The notes under the pieces were generated by a model. The model did not search any database and was not told the DNA's origin. It saw only the letters and a list, made by a program, of their open reading frames with translations. The position numbers and the translations under genes were made by a program. A stretch of DNA of 64,000 bases from Isoetes taiwanensis (Eukaryota > Streptophyta > Lycopodiopsida > Isoetales > Isoetaceae), in NCBI GenBank assembly GCA_021234155.1, contig JAJEKV010000100.1:3698116-3762115 (forward strand). Reading direction: 5' to 3'. This document shows, one piece after another, positions 52,541 to 62,250 of this stretch (position 1 is the stretch's first letter; each line of letters opens with the position of its first letter).

Positions 52541-52870
52541 CTTTTGTTTTTTGGTAACTGAAGCCTATGTGAATCAGACGTAGACGAGGGCCGAAGTGTG
52601 GAGTCGGAGGTGAAGAGGGAAAGAGATGATTTGGAATTCAAGAGGTGCATCGGGAAGGCAGCGGGAAGGAAAGGTTCGGTATTGAAGATTTGTGTAGGAA
52701 ACTGAGTGGCTGTTATGTCTCTTTTGTTTTTTGGTAACTGAAGTCCATGTGAATCAGGCGTAGACGAGGGGCGAAGTGCAGAGTCGGAGGTGAAGAGGGA
52801 AGGAGATAGTTTGGAGGGAAGGGAAGGTTTGGAATTGAAGATTTGTGTAGGAAACCGGGTGGCTGTTATG
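52541..52870. repeat. Tandem duplication with 180-bp period
   Basis: CTTTTGTTTTTTGGTAACTG at 52541 recurs at 52721, followed in both copies by TGTGAATCAG(A/G)CGTAGACGAGG, GAGTCGGAGGTGAAGAGGGA and GAAGATTTGTGTAGGAAAC. The second copy is about 30 bp shorter. It lies just upstream of the first RPA1 exon found. Confidence 0.85.
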
Positions 52871-54321
52871 TTAGATTAATAAGTTTTATTTGAATTCATA
52901 CAATCGAGGAAGAAGGGGCTAAGGATGTAAAGAAGAGACCTGGACCTTTGATGAGTGGACGAGTTTTGCCTATAGCAGATCTGACTCCTTACCAGATCGG
53001 TTGGATAATCAAGGGGCGTGTCACGAGAAAGGGAGTGCTAAGATCATATAGAAATGCTCGTGGTCCAGGACATGTTTTTCATATTGAGTTGATCGATCAA
53101 GCTGTATGTTGTTGCTATTAGTTTTTGTGAAGTATGTGTGTAAGAGCTTAACAATTCTTTAGTTAATTTTATTGCAGAATACAAAGATCCAGGCGTGCAT
53201 GTTTGATGATGCAACAACTATGTTCTTTGACATGTTTGAAGTCGGGCGAGTAAAGACGTAGTGGTGTTTGTTGTAGATTAGATTTGTAATTGATTCTGAT
53301 TGTTGTTTGATGCACATGTAGACTTATTATATCTCAAAAGGGAAGGTGCACCCTGCCAACAAAAGATACTCTAGATTGAAGAATGACTACGAAGTGATTC
53401 TTAATAGTAGTTCGGTTGTAAAGGAAAGTGCAGATGAGGATGCTGTTGTTTATGGCAGTTCTGAAGCAGGTTACAGTTTTGTTCCAATAGGACAATTATG
53501 AGCGTATGTAGGGACACAAACATTGGTTGGTATGGAATCTCGTTATGGGAATAGCGAAATGCATAAATACGTGCAAACAATTAGAGAATACTCTATTTTA
53601 CATATGCAGATGTTGCGGGAATTGTACGTAGTGTCTCTTGTGGAGTAAGCATCCAGAGAAAGTCAGACAATGAAGAGATTCGTAAACGTGAAATTACTAT
53701 TGAAGACGAAAGGTGTGGGTATCTTTATTGTATTTTGTATGTCTTAGATCAGATCAGATTGAGCGATAATATTGTATATCCAGCAATAGAAGTGTGAAAA
53801 TTAGTTTGTGGAATGAGCTTGCATTGAGGAAAGGTGAATCGCTATTAGGACTCGTTGACCAAGCTCCTGTAATTACATCGATGGGGGTTCGAGTAACTGA
53901 ATTTCTAGGTTTGCATATGGGGTATGATTGTCTATCTCATGAATAAAAGGGACTGATATTGGAATTATAATGAACAGGCTTGTCATTATCTACTACAAAT
54001 GATACAATCATGGAAATAAATCCAGAGAATCTGACGGCTAACGTTACGATCATGGTAAATATTTCTTTAGCAACTGCTTTGCTGAGGCAAGAGAGATGAC
54101 GTGGTGATTTTGTTATTGATGTTGCATGTAGGTATAATAATGATGGGAAGAATACAGTATGTACACCAATTGGTGCTGGATTACCGCATCATCACATGAT
54201 GCTTGATGCGAAAGCAATGTATTCTGATCGTGTTTTCTTATGCGATGTTGTTATGGCTGGGATTGACAATGAAAAGGTAAAAGAACGATTCATTTCAGTT
54301 GCTAGATATAATAATAATAGA

Positions 54322-54351
54322 CTAGACACGTGTGCCCGGCGATGCCGGGCA
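54322..54351 (-). mobile_element. Helitron-type 3' terminus
   Basis: On the minus strand the 8-bp stem TGCCCGGC-ATC-GCCGGGCA (54351-54333) is followed after 7 bases (CACGTGT) by CTAG (54325-54322) and then T. A GC hairpin shortly before CTRR with insertion ahead of T is the Helitron 3' signature. The element body would extend to higher coordinates within the RPA1 intron; the 5' TC end and any Rep/helicase were not found. Confidence 0.5.
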
Positions 54352-57300
54352 TTAGTCGTGGATGTGTGGAATATAGATGTGTAATGTATTTTATAGGTGG
54401 CAGTTTCCTACTATTATCCATCCTTAAAGATTTGTACTTGATAAATATAAAACTGGCTACTCAATTGTCTCCTTCTGCGAAAGCGATAAATTTACTTGGC
54501 ACATACTCATGCCACCTATGTTTTATCCATTTCCATGTCTAAGCACTTGTATCTGTATATTTTGCCACATAGTGGGTCCAATTTTAACTACCAAATATAA
54601 GCAATAAAATAGCTGCGATGTGATGACATTGCTCACCTATATTATTGCATGCTCCATTCATGAGCTGAATGCTACACCTCTCACTTGTTCAGCATTCATA
54701 AAAACATAATCTATAAGCCCTAAATCATAAAAGCATAGCCCCATGAACCTTAAACTCAAAGTCCTAAACCCTAGCGCAAGCGACAACTCTTCCATTGATT
54801 GATGATACGATAATCCTATAAGCCCTAAACCCTAAAACCCTACCTCTAAACCAATATCTATTAGTCGTCCACAGAAAAAGGGTGCTTGTCAAAGAGCATT
54901 AGCGATATATATTTAGTCCATGTCCACATCCTCAAAAACATGATTGTCCACCATAGATGTCTCAAACAAATAAGTAGAATTGGGTGTAGACTTTCATGCA
55001 AATTGTTTCTAGAGTTGTTTGTATTGATGTGGGTGGGCCTACACAATTTTATAGCAACCGGTTCTCCATTAACTTTTCTTTTCGTGCTCAAATACATCTT
55101 AAGAAAGCGAGAGATTTGTGCATTACAATCATTACACATATGATATGAGAGTTTATGTTCTTCAGTAGTGGTTCTTTTCGTGCTCAAAAAGAAGAGATTT
55201 GTACACTGCAATAATTACACATATGAAGTAAAGTCTCATCACACGTACGAAAGTCAAATGCCATATCTTCGTTCGCTTAATTTTATACCACATACCTATT
55301 CACTACATGTTCATATACTTGTTCTCTAAGTATTAATAGTGTTTACATCTCTACAATCTTTTGGTCTGAAAGTGTTGTTTAAACCTTGCATTCCTTCAAA
55401 AGAAACTTCTTAGATGATTTGCCCATGCATGTGGGCATTGCTGAGCACAGCATGCAAAACTCCAATATTGCAACTCAAAGAAGAGTATACATCCAAGGTA
55501 TAGCTCATAGGGCCTAAGACAACTGAGGGTTTTCGATTGTGTAAATTGATATTTGCAAGTTGAGTGTGGTGCATACCAGGGTTTCCATTACACAATCATC
55601 TTCAAGATTAGACCAGTGGCTTACCTAGAAAGCAAAATCATATGCATGTTTGCCTTGCATGCTAAAACATTTAGAGTGAAAGAAAAAGATGTGAAATATC
55701 CTCAAATATTAATGGCAGACCTTTCTTTCCAGTCAAAACCTCTGAACGCTCTGCTTTTGGAAAAGCACTTCATGTAAAAACTGTAAGGAGCCTTGTCAAA
55801 GAGAATAGCACTGCAAAGCTTGACACTACAGAATGCCCCAAATACCATTTTATATGCATCCATAAGTCTACATCAAACTGAATCGAAAATAGAAGAGAAG
55901 AAAAGTAGCAAAAGGCAGGACAGGGATCCATTCTCCTCTACTTTTGGCAGCAGAAAACACTTTGGAACTTTTTGCATCCCATTCAAGACCAGAGTTCACA
56001 TCTGCAGCAAAAGATGCTAGCTCCAAGAAAAAGCAGAGTTCGGCGCAAAGATGCTCGACACAAGATCCCTGTAAGGAACAACAGGACCCAGGCTTGGAAT
56101 AAAAAGTTAAATTTAAAGAAGACAAACTTAACCTCATCTCCACGTTTTTGGCAGGCCTTGCAATGTGTCTCCCTCCATAGATCTATTCAACCAAAGAAGG
56201 TCAAGTAATATGCATCGATCATTGTTTTTCCAAAGAAGTAGGTCCCATCCCATAGTTGCAACCAGGCCGGTCAAAGACGTGGAAATGGCAACAGGACCTG
56301 AGAGACACCACCCACCCATTAATATCCTGTATATAAAGCAAAATTGTACATTATCATATTGATAGCAAATGAAAAAATGCACAAACTGCTTAACATGTGA
56401 GAACAGGCTTTAGCTTACATTATTAGCAAGCTGAAGATCCGACTTTTCTATCGCAGAAAGGGGCAAGATTAACAATGATTTCAAAAACATGGATGCCATT
56501 TATTCGCGCGTAGTTAAACATGTCATGCATGAAGGCGTAAAACCACTTGACCTTCGCAAAGATAAGCGCGGGCTTGAGCAACATCCGATTGTAACCGCTT
56601 TTAGGCGTGCATGCAACCTCTCAGAGGGGTGGTGGAAGGAACCCACCGGTTACTCGAAATTCTTCTACGCCCTTTGAAATGCTATTTCATCCCGAAAACC
56701 ACGTGAAAACAAAACTTACGGATGTAAATGCAAAGAGAACATCAAAATTCTAAGCTGCCATCACGTATCATTAACTAAATTATATATGACCAAGATGCTA
56801 GCCTCAATAAAAACGCTTCAGACTACAGCTCATTTGACAAAAAGTTGAAATACTATTTTGAAGTATATGCAGTACCTCAAGGAACGTCAACAACTGCAAC
56901 TGCCCAGATGCAAGAAGTTTTTCATAGACCATAAACATCCATGCTGCCTCCTTATTTCCTTTGCCTACACATTGTTTAGCAATCAAGTGCATAACATCAC
57001 TGCCTGCAAATATCACCAGTGCTGCCATGGAAAATTGGACATGCATTTGAGCGAAATTGTTGCCTCAAAATATCTGCAATTAAACATGTCTGTCTGCTAT
57101 AAAAGTTTGAAAACAAAACAAAACAATGATAAGCAAAAGGGGCAAAAATATTAATGCAATGGTCGGCCTATTATGTGGCTAAACAGTATTTTCAAATCTT
57201 ACAATCTAAACAATCCCAATATAGTGTCGTACCTGCTCTAAGAATCCGTGATTATGGCCCTGTAACTTGAAAACACTGTGAACCCTGCGATTACAGCCCT

Positions 57301-57590
57301 GCGATTTGAAAACCTGTGATTAGAACTGCAAAAGGGCTTAGATGATTTTTCTAAAGATTATTATGACCTGTTGTTCTGCAAACAATGCTGGGAAGAAATG
57401 TGAAATTTGTTACTGACGATTTGCTCATACCTCATTTATTTTGCAAAGCCCCAAAAGTAAGCAGAACCGCCATATCCACTGTAACGGCTGCCATGCTGCA
57501 TTATCCACCACCCATCTGCCAAAGAAGAGGAAAAGATAATGCCGAATGTTAGACCCATTGAAGAAGAAATGAAAATAAAACAAAATCAAT
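54352..57590. other. RPA1 intron: non-coding, possible Helitron body
   Basis: No intact gene. Telomere-like text (CCCTAAACCCTAAAACCCTA at about 54821-54842, with looser CCTAAA units from 54716) lies here. A 62-codon plus frame at 56489-56677 (GVKPLDLRKDKRGLEQHPIV, GWWKEPTGYSKF) looks protein-like but is unknown to me. Other short frames overlap each other. Confidence 0.35.
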
Positions 57591-57846
57591 GTTCTGCAAT
57601 CTCAGGAACATCTGGCATGAACAAAATGCCCCTTTAACCTCATAATCATGAGAATGCCACAGCCTTTTCTCCTCATCTGGCAGTGTGTTAAACAGCCTTT
57701 CATGAATAATGTACTCGATACCAATGATCCTAGCATTTTCAAATGGAGTGTCATATATTACACATTGTCTCACTTCCTCATTCACATGACTGCAATAGTG
57801 GTGTGCCTCTACTTGCCTTGACATGTCATAAGCATAAAAATGAAAT
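57591..57846 (-). pseudogene. Oil-body-associated protein (OBAP, DUF1264) exon fragment
   Basis: After acceptor TGTGCAG| at 57847, the minus strand reads [38 protein letters not shown] and [20 protein letters not shown], then HSHDYEV, the conserved middle of DUF1264/OBAP proteins, which are associated with seed and spore oil bodies. A frame change at about 57632-57638 is needed to continue with [13 protein letters not shown], also conserved. The preceding and following exons of the family were not found nearby. It lies inside the RPA1 intron on the opposite strand, so it is most simply a captured gene fragment, though a decayed nested gene is possible. Confidence 0.7.
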
Positions 57847-58989
57847 CTGCACAAAGGAAGTATGTATAAAACGCTAATTAACCAAAGAGCTAAATGAAAC
57901 CAGAAATGGACATGGCAAGCAACAATGACTGAACAGGAAGGATGCTGGCAGGATTTTTTCACTGGCAGAACTTAATCCAAAGCAGGCCACATGAATGTAT
58001 AAAGCTGGCATATACTTAAGTTAAACCATGGCAGTATTAACTTTTAGAGACAGTTTTGCAAGGGCTTAAGCTTAAAATAGTGAGAATCGAGAAATATTAT
58101 AGCATCAGATGAAATAAAGTAGACAAAGCAAACAAAGATCTACATTTTGTTTCTTTGACAAATAAAGCAGGATCTTACGGGGATTTTTGAGCTGTACAGA
58201 CTTTTGACGGAAGAGGGCAGGAAGAAGGAGACATGGGTTCAACTGGGCACCGATTGTTGGATTTTCAGGACTTTTGCGGAGCAGCTTGGAAGCAAAAGTC
58301 GTTTTGGCTATTCCTTGAGGTTGATATGGCTATCCCTTGGCGCTTCTTTGAAGAACACCTGGACGCTTTTTCGTAGCCTAAGCCCTTCATTCTCTTGAAG
58401 CTGCAAGAATAGAAAGAGATTAATAAAACATTCTTCTCCGGATAAATGAAGACTACTAAAAAAATGACAGAAGAAACAGAGGATATTCTGAAGAAAAGAG
58501 TTACCTGCTTGTGGCGAAATCCAGAAAACCGGCGAAGCAAGAGTCCAAGCCTACTTTTCTTGAAAACATGGAGAATAGAGATTACACAGAAGCAGTTACC
58601 TGGAAGTCCAGACCATTAAATCTTCAGCCCGTTGCTATCTGGGCTACAACAACTGCAAGCAAGCAACCAAAGCAAATAAATATGTTTTTCTCTTTTAGAA
58701 CCTACTCCGACAAATATCTATACCTAAATCTGGAAATGAAATAAGCAAGGCTTTGTACCATTATTTAACCGGAGTGGCTGAAGAAATAAAAACGTCTATC
58801 GTAAGGCGGACCTCTCTGCTCTCATAGCTAACACCATTGATTTCGCCCCTAAAAATGGGGACGGTATGCGGCTGACGCCATAGCCACAAGCTTCATGCAG
58901 GCTGAAGGCTGAAGTACGAAATTCAAATGGCAAGCGGGGAGGGACGGATTTCAAAATACTCCTGGAAGAGGGACCGCAAGTGGTAAGGG
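57847..58989. other. RPA1 intron, non-coding
   Basis: No supported gene; short frames near 58204-58744 overlap on both strands and have no domain. Confidence 0.35.
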
Positions 58990-59019
58990 AACGCCGCATG
59001 CGGCGTTACATGCGGCGTT
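58990..59019. repeat. Perfect 18-bp palindrome with a repeated half
   Basis: AACGCCGCATGCGGCGTT at 58990-59007 equals its own reverse complement, and its right half recurs at once (ACATGCGGCGTT, 59008-59019). It lies about 80 bp before the RPA1 exon at 59101, in AT-rich DNA. Confidence 0.9.
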
Positions 59020-60539
59020 CGAGGCACAACTACCAACACAATCTCAAAATAAAAAAGAAGATATTATGTAGTGGTTTGAATCTGTTTGCTTTCTGTAAAG
59101 CCTGCGTACTTCAACGTCAATGCATCGATCAGTTATATTGATCCGGATCAATCCCTATGGTATGAAGCCTATGAAATGTGTGCGAAGAAAGTAATTAAAC
59201 AAGATGACAATTACTGGTGTCAGACTTGCCGACGTATTGTTCCAGCTCACAAGAGGTGAATGTAGTTTTTTGAAACAATTATGATTTAGTCAATATAATA
59301 CTTTGTTGTACTGTAGATATGTGCTCTTTGCAAAGTTAGCAGATTGGACTGCAGAAATATCAGTCACTGCATTCAATGAGGAGGCTGAAGAAATCCTTGG
59401 GCATACTGCAGATGATCTGTACAAAGTTAGATTTCATGTATGCAATGTTAATAATTCTACTTCGTTCAGACTAGTTGTAATGAATCCAGCATGGTTTTTT
59501 GCAGGATGCTGATGAGAAAATATACCAGGCTGAACTAAGGAAGGCAACATGGATACCAAAACTATGGATTCTGTGGATTCTTTGGCCCCTTCCTGTTCTT
59601 TGCCTACGTCCTGTTCTTTGGCTCCCTCCCTGCTGCGAGCTCCAATCCATTGTGGATATGGATGTTAATGAGGTAATCTGTACACAAACCGGCATTTCAG
59701 ACAGGAGAAAACGAAGAAGAACCAAGGAACAAGAAATGTTGAAGAAAAGACGCCAGAGGAAAAGAAGAAGAGAAGAAAAATTGGAGCTTGCAGAATTGGC
59801 AGAAGGATCCAGTTCATCAAGAAGTGCAAGCAGTAAAGGCCGTATTGTCCTTAGTTTGCTAACGTCTTTCTATAAACAGACCAAAAGAATGGAGGATGGC
59901 ACGAAGAAAGAAATTTTACTTGATTTTTTGAGGGATAAAACATTGGAAAAATTCATAGGTGAAGAATTAAAGGATTTGGAAGTCAAGAGCATCGTTATAA
60001 GGAGCCTCGGGACTCCATGCATCGTCAAACTCTCTACCAAAGCAATGACGCCTAGCAGCCAAGAATAGCCGCCTTGTAATGTTCGTACCAGACCACGTCG
60101 CGCATTCTGAAACAAGTGACAAAATCAGCCAGCGAGATCTTGGAAAGGTATTAGGTGTTCACCCAAGAAACCTGCAAAAGGCAAAGAAAAAGAGGGAAGA
60201 GATCGATTACAATGGTGGGAAATGGGTTTCTTACAAGAGGGCTAAAAGATTCGATGCAATTTCAGATGAACATATAGAAAAGATTCAAAAATTTTGGATT
60301 GAGAACACCAGAGTGTCTCCTAACACAAAGGATGTTAGAACTAGAAGATTGGAGAGAAATGTAAGAGAAGAACATGCTGCCCACTATCCGGAGGAATCTG
60401 GGTTAGTTTATTTCATTAATCATGTTTTCTTAGTTATGGTGCTTAGTATGGTGGTGCATGTGGTGGTTATTGTGTTGTACGCGATTGATTGTGGTGTAAT
60501 CGTATGCGATGTGAATTGTGTGTAGCTATAACTAACTGA

Positions 60540-61365
60540 TCCTGAGATACAAATTTTTGTTGAATAAAGACAACTGTTGGAAAGTATGATATATTAAAAA
60601 AAGGATCTTACAAAATTTGGCTTTACAAAATTTGCTGTACCCGAGAACTAAATTTACATGCATGATTTCCTAAGCAAATGTGAAATCTTTGGTATGGATC
60701 GCTCGAGAACCGGTGCATCCAAAATTATTGTTTTCTCGCACTAAAGCATCTAAGCTTTCTCGCAAGTCATCCAGCAATTTAACAGATGAGGTTTGCCGCT
60801 GCTTCCCCGCATCCCCCGGTGGTAAAATGCTAACTCGCCAAGTAAAATCCGTTGTTGCAGAGTCGAGGCGGACAAGTGACAGAGAACAAATATACGGTGC
60901 CCTTTGCAAAGAAAGATGTAACATAAGCTCATGAACTCGTCTAAGAGCTCTCTTCCCATCAATCGACTCCAAGCATAGCCATTGAAGGCCCAAAGATCCG
61001 GTCTGTTGTATGCCTTTAGGTTGGATTCGAATCAGCAAAGAAGGTGGATGTAGGCATATCCACCTTCAGAGATTTATCACGAGCCCCGTTTAACATGTGC
61101 CGAATGCCCTCCTCGCCACCCTACAATAGCCGTAGTGATCTCTGAACATCCCTCCTACCATGTTGCCGAATGAACTTCTTCGATTTGGCGTGAATTGGGA
61201 ATGAAACGCCAAAAATCGGACGTAGGGAACAGGATTTAGGACCCGTGATCCTTTTCTAATGATTAGAAGAGGAATGTAATTATTATCGTGGTGTACCTAA
61301 TTTCAGAAGTGTTTATGAGAGCAGGCTAGGCAGATTTTTTATGTCGCATTTAAATAGGATAAAAG
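60540..61365. other. Presumed intron, no gene recognised
   Basis: Frames at 60670-61038 on both strands overlap and have no domain; the stretch separates the two halves of the transposon-derived gene. Confidence 0.35.
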
Positions 61366-62250
61366 TGATGTGATGTGATGTGTGGTGTCGGATGGTGTGG
61401 TGTGGTGTGGTGTGGTGTGGTGTGGTGTGGTGTGGTGGTGTGGTGTGGTTTGTGGTTTGTGGTGTGGTGTGGTGTGGGTTGCGTTATGTCCATGGTGTCA
61501 TGTGGGTGTGTGCATGTTAATGTATGATCCGGAGAATCTCCCCTCACCCCACCACACCCCATCTATCCCACCACCATAGACTACCACCACATCTTTTGCG
61601 ACCACCACATTACCACCACATGCACACACATCCCACCACATCCCACGCCACACCCCTCCACCACCACCACCACCACACTCCACCACCACCACATCACACC
61701 ACAATCCCAACACCACACCACACCACACCACACCACACCCACCACCACCACTACACCCCCCACCACCACACCCACCACCACCACCACACCCACCACACAC
61801 CACCACCACCACCACACCCCCACCACCACACTCCACCACACCACATCATAGCACCACACACCACTACACACACCACCACCACCACCCCCACCACCACACC
61901 ACACACCACTCCACCACCACCACCCCCCACCACCATGCCCCCCACCACCACACCACACACCACTCCACCACACTCCACAACCACCCCCCACCACCACACC
62001 CCCCCACCACCACCACACACCACTCCACCACCCCCACCACCACAATCCACCACCACCACCCCACCACCACAACCCACCACCACCACACTCCACCACCACT
62101 CCACACTCCACCATTTGGTGTATGGTGTGTGGTGAATGGTATGGTGTGTGGTGGGGTGAGGTGTGGTGTGTGGTAATGTACACAAAAGACTAAGGTGCTC
62201 GATTGCTGATGAGTGTGGGGCATGGTATGGTGCATGGTTTGGTGTGGTAT
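61366..62250. repeat. Simple repeat (GTGGTG)n / (CACCAC)n with two strand switches
   Basis: Plus-strand (GGTGT)n/(GTGGT)n from 61366 to about 61495, then after 45 bp of ordinary sequence a CA-rich tract CACCAC/CCACCA from about 61542 to 62113, then GT-rich again to about 62250 (TGGTGTATGGTGTGTGG). The long apparent frames here on both strands (poly-His/Pro/Thr and poly-Gly/Val/Trp) are artefacts of the repeat. Confidence 0.95.

Larger units (their letters stand above)
52897..59560 (+). pseudogene. RPA1: RPA1 (replication protein A 70-kDa subunit) gene, N-terminally truncated, decayed
   Basis: RPA1 is the large subunit of the ssDNA-binding RPA trimer in replication and repair. Exons by eye: 52897-53103 (DLTPYQIGWIIKGRVTRKG, DBD-A), 53178-53249 (IQACMFDDATTMFFDMFEVG), 53322-about 53501 (ISKGKVHPANKRYSRLKNDY), 53610-53712 (DVAGIVRSVSCGVSIQRKSD, DBD-B), 53790-53908 (VKISLWNELALRKGESLL), 53978-54054, 54132-54276 (MYSDRVFLCDVV), 59101-59255 (ISYIDPDQSLWYEAYEMCAK, DBD-C zinc ribbon), 59317-59437 (ISVTAFNEEAEEILGHTADD), 59505 on (KIYQAELRKATW). 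Most junctions are in phase. Defects: no RPA70N domain, a TGA at the end of exon 3, a phase clash before exon 7, and the first zinc-ribbon cysteine (usually YxAC) replaced by Tyr. The 4.8-kb intron holds foreign DNA. Transposon sequence replaces the C-terminus. Confidence 0.82.

Noticed and set aside
54132-54276. PARP-like reading of the MYSDRVFLCDVV segment
   Set aside because: The order of neighbouring exons and the following ISYIDPDQSLWY segment match RPA1 linker to DBD-C, not PARP.
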